DNA of 64,000 nt from JACJXF01 sp964349045. Its GTDB lineage: Bacteria; Bacteroidota; Bacteroidia; Bacteroidales; GCA-2748055. The translations under genes and the position numbers were made by a program. Under the pieces are notes generated by a model. The model did no database searches and had not been told where the DNA came from. It worked only from the letters and a program-made list of their open reading frames with translations. Positions 46,196 through 55,543 of this stretch are shown here, in pieces. The stretch is from NCBI GenBank assembly GCA_964349045.1, contig CAYGFI010000006.1, positions 16,253 through 80,252 on the forward strand, given 5' to 3'. Numbering within the stretch: position 1 is the stretch's first letter; each line of letters opens with the position of its first letter.

Positions 46196-49100
46196 TTATT
46201 TCAACGAAGCTGAAACCGAACTCAACACCCGAACCGGACCTAAGAGTCCCGATTCCATCAAGGGGGCATCCGGTTCATTTTGATAGAAGGGGTAAAAGGT
46301 CCAGGTCAACCGTGATTCCTTTGGCAACTGCGCATCTTTGATCAGACGGTTTTTCCAGACATTGGTGATCTTGATCTGCACCTTGTTCGCTCCCACTTTT
46401 ACCGCGTTGGTAATGTCCATCCGGAAAGGCGGTTTCCACAGCACGCCCAGTGGCTGGTCATTGACGAATACCTCGGCAAGATATTTGACATCTCCCAGAT
46501 CCAGATGAATGCTTCGTTCTTTCTGAAGGCGCTCACGGTTAATGTAAATGACCTGCTCATACGTTGCCGTACCTGAGAAATACCTGATCCCTTCTTCCGG
46601 TCGTTGCGTCCATGACTCGAGTTTCTCAAAGTATACCTGCTCTTTGGGTGCACCACGGTCCTCCTGAAAGGTGACCATCCATTTTTCAGAGGCAGCTTCG
46701 GGAGAGGGCAGGCTCTTTACAAGCATGCTTGATTTTTCTCCCCCACTACGAATCAGTTCATACTCGCCGGACGTCCATACCGTGAGTTGAGCATCCTCTG
46801 GTGAAGCACCACGGATTTCCGGACTCAATTCAGGCAGCATTTTCACCCTGGTAGAAACGCTTTGAACTGTCATGCCGTCTTTTCTGATTTCGACCACAGA
46901 CGCTTTTTTCGACGGCTTCCGAAAAAGGATAAATCGGGAATCATAGTTCTCCATCCGCAAGGAGACAGTGGTTGTTTCGCCGTTGTCATCGTACATCGGC
47001 ATGTACGACATTTTTCCGGTCATAGGATCCCATATTTCGGGAATCTTTCCACTGACCCGGAACTGCAGCAAAACCTCTTCCGGATAGTCCTGCTGGCTCG
47101 CCACAAAATAGATGTCGCCAGACTCTATCTTACGATGAATGTAACGGACGTCTGAATCCCTGGAACCCGGGATCGCATTGAAATCAGGTTTTACAGCGTC
47201 CTCAGAGAGAATCGTTTCGAATGATTTGCCGGTAACGACCCGCCCCTTACCAACGCGCCGTTCACCGGGTCCGGCTACTTCCGGCCAGAGCTTTCCTGCA
47301 AGTTCCTGGATTTTTTTGTCGGCATTTGGATAATCATTCATCGACGGAGAACGTGATGGCTGAGGCCCGATCACCGTCGCACCTGCTGTCACTAATTCGT
47401 ATACTTTTTCTAATGCTGCCGGCGTATAGCGTATGTGCTCAGGAAGCACCAGATAAGAATAACGCATACCGCCTGGCAAAACGACCAATCCGTCTTTCAC
47501 GCTCATCAAGTCAAAGCTGGTCCGGTCGCAGACATCATAGTCGTAACCCGGGGGCAGGACCGGCTTCATCTTCTGGCGTGGATCCATTGCATTGGGTACA
47601 TAGTACCAGGCACTGCCCGGCACATCTTCACCGTAATAATAACAGACATCAGCAAAGAAACGTCCCTGGCGAAGCATGAACTGGCAGCGTTTGATATAGG
47701 TAATCCACGCACGCCCCTGTTCCCACCAGGTCTGTGTCCGCTCCAGATTCAGGCCGAACTGGCCCAGGGACATACCCGGAAACCGATCATCCGGCTGATG
47801 CGCATAGCGATGGAACACCATCTCGTTCATGCCTTTGCAGAACTGGCGATCTCCGACCGGCTTCAGGATATACGGGTATTGGGTAAAGCCATCGTGATGA
47901 CCGAAGGATGTGAAAGCTTCGCAGGAGATGATCTCTTTGCCATAGACATGCCCGGCAACTGCTGCCTCCTTTGTGTTGTCCTGCCCGCCCGACCAATCCG
48001 GAAATCTTGGGTCAAAACTGGGTCCAAGCCAGAATTCCCCCTGCGGAATATCGAGTTTCCCCAGACATTGAATCTGATCCGCCTGGATGGGAATACCGAT
48101 TCCGGGGGCTTCCGATTCGAAATACACGCCCCATTTATTGCAGTACTTCTGGAATTCACCGTAGAAGTTTTCAGCAATCAAGTCGCCGATGGTGCGGCGG
48201 TAATCCCACAGGAAGCGTTCTGTTTTATCTACATTATCCACGAACCGACCTGTCAGGGCAACCAGCCATGTTCCCATTTCATACCCACGACGTTTTGAAA
48301 ATTCCTCCGGGAACTTTTTCGTCCAGGTCTGGCAGGACGCTTCCCAGCTGTCCACATTCATGCCCACCATGACCTTGCCGGTTAGTGGTCCAAGGCGTTC
48401 ATAGGTTTTTCTAACCAACCCACTATCCAAATGAAACATAAGCGCCTCGACGCTCATCTTATCCGATTCCAGCCCTTTGGCCCTTTCAGATGCGGGCCCA
48501 ATCTCGTTGCCGTTTGATGTGTGTCCGAAACGGATAATCGTCCATTCCCCTTCCGGCAGCTCACATTCCAGTTCGCCGTTTGACTGCAGGTTCTTCGTCA
48601 GATCCAGGATCCGTTCTACTTGTATTCGTTGGTCTTCCGGGACCACCTGTCGTGATGGATCGGATACCGGCGGCTGCGTCCTCTGTCTTGCCGCCTTGGT
48701 GTGGATGCTGCTCAGCCGAGCGGACTGGAAATTAAATTCATAAAGCTTCATTGCAGCCGGCGGGCTGGTTTTCATCAATTCCAGTTTTATAAAACGGGCA
48801 CTTCTTTCTGCAAAACCATCGATCATTTCCACCCGGCCTGGCACGAAGTGGGCCTGCCAATGACGAGACGTAAGAAGTGGCACCCACTTTTCTCCGTCAT
48901 CGCTTGCATACATATTTACTACCCGGTCCCTGGTATTCTCATGAAGCTCCAGGCTTAAGGAGCGAACCGGCACGGGTTCATTAAACTCAAAAGCAACAAA
49001 ACGGCTTTTCTCTTCTGCTGTCCAGTCGGAGAGTGTAACAAAAGTCTCAGGGTCACCATCAATCAGCGCTGACCAATCCAACTCTGGAAAGTCAGAGCTT

Positions 49101-49666
49101 ATTTTTGGATTCAGCGCGGCAACAGGAACCGACTCTCCCGGAAGTGTCGGAAATGCGAGGACGGCAATGTCCCGGTAGTATCCCTTATTGGTCCGGGGCT
49201 GTGGCAGCGTTATTGTGCCATCGACCGGCCCTGTCAAATAGATATTACTCCACACAATATCCTGCATCGACAACTCCGGCGTGATCCAGGGCCCGCCCGA
49301 AACCCAGCCCTCGCAGCTTGCCATACCGAGGGTCAATCCCAGGCGCTCACATTCCTTTGCAGCATGCTCCACCTTATCCAGCCATACCTGTGACCCCATG
49401 ACATCATCCCCATACGTCTCCGGCGGCCCGCCCTGAGGCAGGTTCGCCATATGAACCCCTTTGTAGCCAATGCTCTGCATAGCCTCCAGGTCCTTTGTGA
49501 TGCCGTCTTTCGTTATGTTTTCATTGAGCCAGTGCCACCAGGTTCTCGGCCCGTATTCTGAGGTCGGATTGACAAACCCCTCTTCGAGGGATGGATCTGA
49601 AATAGTGGACGTAAGAATTGTCAGGCCACAAATAACAACAATGAGTTTGAATAGTTTAATTTTCAT
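46196..49666 (-). CDS. GH106 alpha-L-rhamnosidase with inserted discoidin-like domain
   Basis: Intact GH106 enzyme of 1156 residues. Signal peptide at 1-23; hallmark RTWWHWLNENITKDGITKDLE starts near 41. Residues 190-320 form an inserted F5/8C-like sandwich (LIDGDPETFVTLSDWTAEEK, RFIKLELMKT) that the other GH106 proteins here lack. Conserved acids are Glu519 (FESEAPG) and Glu583 (SCEAFTS), matching Glu413 and Glu468 of the 16207 protein. The C-terminal sandwich has IRYFSGTATYEQV and KITNVWKNRLIKDA. The gene is more G+C-rich than its neighbours, hinting at separate acquisition. It may be the only fully intact rhamnosidase besides the 16207 gene. Confidence 0.92.
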   Translation of the reverse strand: MKIKLFKLIVVICGLTILTSTISDPSLEEGFVNPTSEYGPRTWWHWLNENITKDGITKDLEAMQSIGYKGVHMANLPQGGPPETYGDDVMGSQVWLDKVEHAAKECERLGLTLGMASCEGWVSGGPWITPELSMQDIVWSNIYLTGPVDGTITLPQPRTNKGYYRDIAVLAFPTLPGESVPVAALNPKISSDFPELDWSALIDGDPETFVTLSDWTAEEKSRFVAFEFNEPVPVRSLSLELHENTRDRVVNMYASDDGEKWVPLLTSRHWQAHFVPGRVEMIDGFAERSARFIKLELMKTSPPAAMKLYEFNFQSARLSSIHTKAARQRTQPPVSDPSRQVVPEDQRIQVERILDLTKNLQSNGELECELPEGEWTIIRFGHTSNGNEIGPASERAKGLESDKMSVEALMFHLDSGLVRKTYERLGPLTGKVMVGMNVDSWEASCQTWTKKFPEEFSKRRGYEMGTWLVALTGRFVDNVDKTERFLWDYRRTIGDLIAENFYGEFQKYCNKWGVYFESEAPGIGIPIQADQIQCLGKLDIPQGEFWLGPSFDPRFPDWSGGQDNTKEAAVAGHVYGKEIISCEAFTSFGHHDGFTQYPYILKPVGDRQFCKGMNEMVFHRYAHQPDDRFPGMSLGQFGLNLERTQTWWEQGRAWITYIKRCQFMLRQGRFFADVCYYYGEDVPGSAWYYVPNAMDPRQKMKPVLPPGYDYDVCDRTSFDLMSVKDGLVVLPGGMRYSYLVLPEHIRYTPAALEKVYELVTAGATVIGPQPSRSPSMNDYPNADKKIQELAGKLWPEVAGPGERRVGKGRVVTGKSFETILSEDAVKPDFNAIPGSRDSDVRYIHRKIESGDIYFVASQQDYPEEVLLQFRVSGKIPEIWDPMTGKMSYMPMYDDNGETTTVSLRMENYDSRFILFRKPSKKASVVEIRKDGMTVQSVSTRVKMLPELSPEIRGASPEDAQLTVWTSGEYELIRSGGEKSSMLVKSLPSPEAASEKWMVTFQEDRGAPKEQVYFEKLESWTQRPEEGIRYFSGTATYEQVIYINRERLQKERSIHLDLGDVKYLAEVFVNDQPLGVLWKPPFRMDITNAVKVGANKVQIKITNVWKNRLIKDAQLPKESRLTWTFYPFYQNEPDAPLMESGLLGPVRVLSSVSASLK

Positions 49667-49698
49667 TTTTTGAATATAATTCTTAATTACTGAGCTGC

Positions 49699-49712
49699 AT
49701 GAGATATCTCAT
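49699..49712. promoter_or_regulatory. 14-bp perfect palindrome upstream of GH106
   Basis: ATGAGATATCTCAT lies 33-46 bp before the start codon at 49666, where an operator could sit. A perfect palindrome of this size could also arise by chance, and no second copy was found. Confidence 0.3.
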
Positions 49713-49724
49713 CGGCTTGTTTTT

Positions 49725-49761
49725 CCTCGCTGATTCTCCCGGTTTTCAGCAGCAAGCGAGG
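49725..49761. terminator. Possible hairpin after the SGNH gene
   Basis: Arms CCTCGCT (49725-49731) and AGCGAGG (49755-49761) enclose 23 bases. It lies 14 bp downstream of the SGNH stop codon on the minus strand and is followed in that direction by a short run of A rather than T, so terminator function is weakly supported. Confidence 0.35.
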
Positions 49762-49775
49762 ATGATTTGTATTGA

Positions 49776-50273
49776 TTAAGTATTTATGCTATTACTCAAT
49801 AACTTCAACTGTCTCATGAAAGGATCAGTTATTTCACCTGAATCGGTCAGCGGTACGTCCCAGGTCGTGACAAAGATTAACTTCGCATTGGTTTTTTGAA
49901 GGCGACCAACCAGCACTTCAAGGTTTTTACTATAATTCTCCAGAGTAGTCGTTAATTCTCCATTTATTTTATCCCGGTGTCCCTGAACAGTTGATTCCGG
50001 ATGACGGTAGCATAAATCCCACAAACCCCAATTAAACTGAATCACGTCCCACTTTTTGTCACCCAACCATTCATCAAGTCTCTTTAAACCTGTACCTGTA
50101 TCCTGGGCGTTCCCCTTATTATGGACCACAATAGCATCATCCTTTAGAGCTTCTTTCACAAAGGGGGTATAGCCAATGGAAATTGAATCTCCAATTATTA
50201 GTACTTTGGGTTTTGGTTTATCAGCACTGGTTAAAACCAAAAAAACTGCAACAACTAATAGAAAGTGTTTCAT
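49776..50273 (-). CDS. Truncated SGNH/GDSL hydrolase
   Basis: Secreted SGNH-type esterase start: signal peptide 1-17, block I LIIGDSISIG with Ser30, Gly-Asn block VHNKGNAQDTGTG, and block III QFNWGLWDL. The protein stops at 165 residues after LTDSGEITDPFMRQLKLL and lacks block V (D-x-x-H), which supplies two of the catalytic residues; relatives run to about 220-240. The last 35 or so residues do not look like the family, so a deletion has joined the front of this gene to another C-terminus. It is probably inactive. Same strand and 83 bp downstream of the 50357 gene. Confidence 0.7.
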   Translation of the reverse strand: MKHFLLVVAVFLVLTSADKPKPKVLIIGDSISIGYTPFVKEALKDDAIVVHNKGNAQDTGTGLKRLDEWLGDKKWDVIQFNWGLWDLCYRHPESTVQGHRDKINGELTTTLENYSKNLEVLVGRLQKTNAKLIFVTTWDVPLTDSGEITDPFMRQLKLLSNSINT

Positions 50274-50356
50274 TTATTTGTTTTATTTCTCCTTTTGATT
50301 TTAAGTATCTGTTTTGTCCAATGAAAAATCCGCTACCAATTATCATCATTCTGGCT

Positions 50357-53335
50357 TCATTTTGTATTGACCACAAAGCCTTCGCCCTCCGTCATCAATT
50401 GTACCTCCAACCATGGTTTCTGCTTGTTATTATCACTTCTAATAACAATATTAGAATAGCCCTCAGGTACCTGCCAATTGGTTTTTTCCACTGCTAATTC
50501 ACGTAATTTATTCCAGTTTTTATCGTAAACTTCTGCAAAAGAACCTCGACTATATATTATATACTCACCACTTTTCACACTGCCTTTTACTTTAATTTCA
50601 CCCTCACTTGTGGTAATTACCAACTGTTTTAATGTTACCGGCAGTTCTTTTAATGCTTTTAGCCCCTCAACCTTTACCATGGAATGTGTTTGGGGTGGCA
50701 GATAGCCAAATCCAAGACTATATTTCTGAATGTCATTGTATTTCCCATGATGTGTCCCAACACGCCAACCCCAATAGCCATTAGTCCAGGCTGCTTCACC
50801 ATTTGGTATCTCAACATATCGCTTCCCTGAAAAATTCAATTTTATTGCATAATCCATTTTAGGGAATTGAAACAGTAAAACCGATCCGCTGTTATCACCA
50901 GTAACATACATAGCTATTGTCCTGAATTTGGTAAAATCACGCGACTCACTATTCCATGAAGGAAGTTTGTTCGCTTTCCACATCTCCATATTTCTGTCAT
51001 TGGAATAACTGAAAACGAGTGCATTCCCCTCAGCATCAATCTTCGTATCTTCAATAATGACAGACTTTTGAATTTGTTTCTCATCCTCTCTATGCTGCGG
51101 ATTTAAATCTAACTCTGTATTACCTGTAGCTGTTTGAACCTCCTGCCATTTACTTATATCTGTCAGCTCCCCAACCCGAGGCTGAAGCATCACGTTTTTA
51201 TCACTATTATAATCAACAGCGTGTAAAACACGAATGATAAATGAAGGTGATTGTTTTATAAATGGATTATTGAGACGCAGGGTATCTCCCGGCTTAACAA
51301 ACAGCTTTGGTTCAATGGGTCCGCGCTCCTGCCAGGTTGACCAATTAATATCCCCTTCTTCCCTTGTAAGGATTTTAACCGGTTTAATCAGATATTCTGT
51401 TTCATTGATTTCACTGAGACAGTAGACATACTCCGACTCCGGCTCCCGGGTCCTGTCCGGGAGTTTTACTGAATTAGGTACCAGGGACTTTTGAAGTATT
51501 TCACGCTGGTCTTCTGTCATATATCTACTGACATACTTCCATTTTTTTACCAGGCTTGCCATTTGCGATGTAAGTCCATAAGTCTCCATATCTTTCACTG
51601 TCAAGCCAAACATAGGTTGAGGTTTGCAAAACCCGTAACTTGAAGCTCCGGCAGCAGCTCCATTAGAGAGCTCATATTGAGCATCTATCAGTTTGGCGGC
51701 TTCCCTGTCAGGGCTATCAAGAATTACTGGTGCCCTCCGGGAAGCATGTGTACTGAACCGGAAACCCCTCATTAACTTTTTGGTCGAATTTAAACGATAT
51801 TCAATCCAACATTGTGGTGCTTTTCCGCTACTGGTATTACTGGTAGTAGGGTGATTCAAGGCTGAATACAAAAATGAGGCATATTTCTCCGAACCCCACA
51901 TACCTTGAAACGCATGGTTCTCAAATCCGTCAAATACAACATTATAAATGCCACAACGATTACAAAATTCAGCAAATTTACGGGCAATTTCTTCTGACAT
52001 TCCATTGTCATTTCCTGGCACGAAATTCTGGCCGTATGTATCGATCAGTCCGGCAACAATAGTGTTTCTTTCATGTGTAGCTGCAAAAGTTGAATACATT
52101 CCACGTTTGCAACCTTTTAGTATCCATACAGGCTGATCGGTTTTTTCAAATGAATTCACATAGATGATTTCATCTCCGACACGGACATTATGAAATCCAT
52201 GAACCCTGTCCAGGGCTGGAGGGGGCAAATAATTCCGTACAGGTCCTACCTGGAAAGGCAATTCAACTCCCGGATCGGGTTTAAAAAACAGAACTGAATC
52301 ACGGGCTCCCACATCTTCAATAAGTATTCCCTGCCCCCATGAGGCTAGCCTGCGATCGGGTTGTTGCGCCACATATTCAGGGTCATCTTTTGCCAAACTA
52401 CCACTCAGGTAGTGTAATTTCAGATACATCCCTTTGGTTCGCAAAAAATCGGAAAATGCTTTCAAATCCTCTTCACCTCGCGGAAAAACGTCCTTCCGGA
52501 GCTGAATGTGTCCTACTCCATGCGGCCAGAAATCTATCCTCCATGTGTTTGTAAAAAGAAGGATTTGCTTTGCATCAGCCATCTCTGCATATTTCACACC
52601 TTCATACAAATCCTGGAGATTGTCGGCTTCAAGAATAAATTCACTCTGGTCGGCAAACATTTTCTGCCACCTCTCTATCCACTGCTTTGCTTTTTCATAG
52701 GTCCATTCATAAGGTACATCGGGATGAGGCAAATTCTCCTGAACCCAAATCCTGATGATAATATCATCCTCCGACAGATCATCTTTCGCATAATACAATG
52801 CAAAACTCCCCAAAGGATTACCTTTGTCCCTGTTCCACAGGTATTGCCAGGTAAGCTTTAGTTTCCCATTATTTACCCAGGAAGAGGTCATGTAATCTGT
52901 TTCCAGAGCTTTCACCTTATTCTGACAGTTAATTTCGAATGAAAGGAACAAACCACAATTTGTGGGAATACCTTTCAGACTGATAATTTCAAAATGGAGG
53001 TAGTCATCTGCCTCTTTTACCCTGAATGATACACTCTGTGTAGCATTTCCTGAAACAGCAGTCAGCTCGTTATCATGCCAGCTCAATTTTGTCAGTAATG
53101 TTCTATTCCCGCCCACATCCTCAAGGAAAAAACCATCTCCCGGATCGGCAAGATTCAGAAGCTCCTGCCCGGTCGATTTAAGCTTGAATGATGAAGGTTT
53201 TCCGTCTACGGCAAACTCCAGGATAAAAGTACTGGTTTCAAGTTTAGTGGCAGCAAAAGAATAAAGTGGCAAAATGAAAAACACTATAATAAATAGCGTC
53301 CTGTTTCTTGCTTTATTTTTCATGACATCCTTCAT
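50357..53335 (-). CDS. Unclassified large barrel protein, putative glycosidase
   Basis: A 992-residue secreted protein (signal LFIIVFFILPLYSFAA). The first 200 residues are a beta-sandwich (SFKLKSTGQELLNLADPGDG). The middle (about 230-600) reads like a TIM barrel: DAKQILLFTNTWRIDFWP, LRTKGMYLKLHYLSG, then CGIYNVVFDGFENHAF with Asp and Glu at a strand end, and MRGFRFSTHASRRAPV. The C-terminal 300 residues are beta-rich. I cannot place it in a named GH family. The VVFDGFE site and the gene context suggest a glycosidase, perhaps a founding member of a family. It sits 40 bp downstream of a GH28-like gene. Confidence 0.75.
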   Translation of the reverse strand: MKDVMKNKARNRTLFIIVFFILPLYSFAATKLETSTFILEFAVDGKPSSFKLKSTGQELLNLADPGDGFFLEDVGGNRTLLTKLSWHDNELTAVSGNATQSVSFRVKEADDYLHFEIISLKGIPTNCGLFLSFEINCQNKVKALETDYMTSSWVNNGKLKLTWQYLWNRDKGNPLGSFALYYAKDDLSEDDIIIRIWVQENLPHPDVPYEWTYEKAKQWIERWQKMFADQSEFILEADNLQDLYEGVKYAEMADAKQILLFTNTWRIDFWPHGVGHIQLRKDVFPRGEEDLKAFSDFLRTKGMYLKLHYLSGSLAKDDPEYVAQQPDRRLASWGQGILIEDVGARDSVLFFKPDPGVELPFQVGPVRNYLPPPALDRVHGFHNVRVGDEIIYVNSFEKTDQPVWILKGCKRGMYSTFAATHERNTIVAGLIDTYGQNFVPGNDNGMSEEIARKFAEFCNRCGIYNVVFDGFENHAFQGMWGSEKYASFLYSALNHPTTSNTSSGKAPQCWIEYRLNSTKKLMRGFRFSTHASRRAPVILDSPDREAAKLIDAQYELSNGAAAGASSYGFCKPQPMFGLTVKDMETYGLTSQMASLVKKWKYVSRYMTEDQREILQKSLVPNSVKLPDRTREPESEYVYCLSEINETEYLIKPVKILTREEGDINWSTWQERGPIEPKLFVKPGDTLRLNNPFIKQSPSFIIRVLHAVDYNSDKNVMLQPRVGELTDISKWQEVQTATGNTELDLNPQHREDEKQIQKSVIIEDTKIDAEGNALVFSYSNDRNMEMWKANKLPSWNSESRDFTKFRTIAMYVTGDNSGSVLLFQFPKMDYAIKLNFSGKRYVEIPNGEAAWTNGYWGWRVGTHHGKYNDIQKYSLGFGYLPPQTHSMVKVEGLKALKELPVTLKQLVITTSEGEIKVKGSVKSGEYIIYSRGSFAEVYDKNWNKLRELAVEKTNWQVPEGYSNIVIRSDNNKQKPWLEVQLMTEGEGFVVNTK

Positions 53336-53375
53336 TTTACGTAAATATTCAAATTGCTTTTCCCATTAGCTAAAA

Positions 53376-54815
53376 CTACTGCTGTTGCGAAGTAAACCTG
53401 ATGTTTTTTGTAAATTCGCCGATCTGCAGATTCGGAGATTTCTTAGTGAGTGGTTTTCCATTGATGGTACAGTTTTCAAATGTCAAATCCTCAATGCCGT
53501 GCGACTTATCATATCCCTTGATCACTATATTGTATGGGCCCTCTTTCCCGGTGAGATGCACATTCTTCAGCAGGACGTTCCGGATGTGTCCGGCAGTTTT
53601 TGTTTTACTATACTGGTTAAACTCACAGCTTATCTCGATGTAGTTCCGCTCCTGGCCTTCCCCTCCTATATCGATATTCTCGAAGAGCAGGTTCTCCATC
53701 CACATGTCCTCTCCTGAATGCAACATCAGGAATTTCTTGGGGAATCCTTCGAAGCTGAGATAGGGCACAAAGCAGTCCCTGATAGTGATATTTCGCATGA
53801 ATGTGGCGCGGGATTCGTCGCCTAGCAAAATCGTACAGCATTTATCTGACCACATGGTGGTATGGTTCACGGTGATGTTCTCACAGTTGCTTAGTCCGTT
53901 GTCCATCCCCTTGAAGGCGAGGCAGTCATCTTTCGTGCGGATAAAGCAATCTTCGATGAGCATGTCGCTTGTGTTCACGGGATCGATACCATCGTCATTT
54001 CTATAAAACGAACCGCATATTTTGACATTTGAGATAAGCACATCCTTACATTGAACTACCTTTATGGTCCAATGCTGACTATTCTTTCGTATTATAATAC
54101 CTTCAATTTGTGCATTTGTACAGCCCTCAAGAAGAATCATATTTTTCCCATCGTATTCCTGCCCCGAGTTTTCCAATAATCCCCTTCCTAAAATTTTAAT
54201 ATTATCGCCCTTAGCAACAACCCTGCCTGTAACTATTGCCCCACCATCAATATAGAGAGTCTGATTACTTGAAAGGGATATTAGTCCCGGATTATAACGT
54301 CCAGGTCCGAAATAGATAACACCAGGCGCTCCCAATTCCGGGGAATTTGCCTCATGTGGATTGGCAAATAGCAACAGGGGATCCTTGCGCCCGTTGCCGT
54401 TGCGCTCAATCAGAAAATTCCCGTTTCGCTCTAACACAAAGGTCGCCTCGTGTCCTTTCAGATTGACCGCTAAGTCCTCACCGTTCGGACGAATGGAGAA
54501 TGCAGACAATGGTTTGGTTGACCGAACAACGACCTCCACCGGACCGGTACATTCGAAGCTCGCAAAGGAGTAAGTATCGTCCATCTTCAACGGACTATTC
54601 CGGTAGAGAGGGTCAACACGGGCTGTGTACACCGGAACATTCTTTCCGTTGACACTAACAGAATATTCCTCTGATAGCGGCTCTCCCTCAACAGCCTGGT
54701 GAGTAACAGCACTGCCGTTTTGTCCATTAAAATTGGAAACTATCTGCTTTTGTGAATAAGTATTCAGGCTGAAAGCCGACAGTAAAAAACTAAATAATAC
54801 TGTGATTGTCTTCAT
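53376..54815 (-). CDS. GH28-like beta-helix glycosidase with N-terminal domain
   Basis: Signal peptide 1-21. Residues 25-155 form a beta-sandwich (VEVVVRSTKPLSAFSIRPNG). The beta-helix domain starts at GVIYFGPGRYNPGLISL and carries the GH28 acids: YRNDDGIDPVNTSD (Asp274, Asp275) and TKDDCLAFKG (Asp296, Asp297). The layout resembles GH28 relatives and GH49-type dextranase or isopullulanase-like enzymes, so the substrate may not be plain polygalacturonan. A 3' piece of a close paralogue survives at 45865-46187. Confidence 0.82.
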   Translation of the reverse strand: MKTITVLFSFLLSAFSLNTYSQKQIVSNFNGQNGSAVTHQAVEGEPLSEEYSVSVNGKNVPVYTARVDPLYRNSPLKMDDTYSFASFECTGPVEVVVRSTKPLSAFSIRPNGEDLAVNLKGHEATFVLERNGNFLIERNGNGRKDPLLLFANPHEANSPELGAPGVIYFGPGRYNPGLISLSSNQTLYIDGGAIVTGRVVAKGDNIKILGRGLLENSGQEYDGKNMILLEGCTNAQIEGIIIRKNSQHWTIKVVQCKDVLISNVKICGSFYRNDDGIDPVNTSDMLIEDCFIRTKDDCLAFKGMDNGLSNCENITVNHTTMWSDKCCTILLGDESRATFMRNITIRDCFVPYLSFEGFPKKFLMLHSGEDMWMENLLFENIDIGGEGQERNYIEISCEFNQYSKTKTAGHIRNVLLKNVHLTGKEGPYNIVIKGYDKSHGIEDLTFENCTINGKPLTKKSPNLQIGEFTKNIRFTSQQQ

Positions 54816-54887
54816 AATTGTTCATTTAGATCTTTATTTTTGATGTTGCTTTTATCTGTATAGATTTTATGAAAAATGAAGGGCTTC

Positions 54888-55519
54888 TCATTTAGTTTTG
54901 TAACTATAACCCTCAATAGGTAAAGGATAAAAAGGCTTTAACACTACTGATTTAAGCATAAACTTTTTTAAACCTGTTTCACGCATGATTGGGGTAACAT
55001 ACATCTCATCCAAATCCTCAAGGTCATTATCTTTATCCAATTTGAAGGATATCAACTGTCCGGTTTCAGAACTTCAGAACCGCTTGTAATAAGTGTAAAC
55101 ATAGACCAGGGATTGGCCTTGCTGTCGAACATTGCAAAACCATCGTGATGTTTGCTTACATAAACCATGTATTTAAATCCGGCTTCTTCAAACACGTCCG
55201 TCCATTCATCTGCATTAAAATCTTTAGGATTCCATCCCTTGATATACTCCTCGTACTCTTTAACCGGGATGCCGGTACGATACATAAACCATTCTCCCCA
55301 CAGATCTTTGTTGACTTCAATATCCTTGCAGCGTGACTGAAAAGCAACAGCAGGTGTCCAGTGAATAAAAACGCCAAATCCCATATCCTTCCATTCCTGC
55401 AGTGCGGGAGCTATGGCGGGATCAACTTTCAGTGACTGGGCATTCACTGGAAATCCAATTGCAATAATGCACACCGATAGTACAGCATGCTTTAATATTT
55501 TGTTCATTCTTATACTCAT
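54888..55519 (-). pseudogene. Wrecked GH29 gene: N-terminus fused to an unrelated C-terminus
   Basis: From 55519 the frame encodes a signal peptide and the front of a GH29 fucosidase, with MGFGVFIHWTPAVAF and SKHHDGFAMFDSKANPW. After NPWSMF it runs into foreign residues (TLITSGSEVL) and stops at 55052, before the nucleophile. In another frame from about 55075 down to the stop at 54888 lies a different C-terminus (GQLISFKLDKDNDLEDLDEM, then YPLPIEGYSYKTK), which I do not recognise. A deletion joined the two. No active enzyme is possible. Confidence 0.82.
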
Positions 55520-55543
55520 ATCATTTTTTTGAATAATTCCATA

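Noticed and set aside
46862..48958. Long plus-strand open frames, up to 287 codons
   Set aside because: Antisense shadows of the G+C-richer GH106 gene at 46196-49666, which carries clear family motifs.
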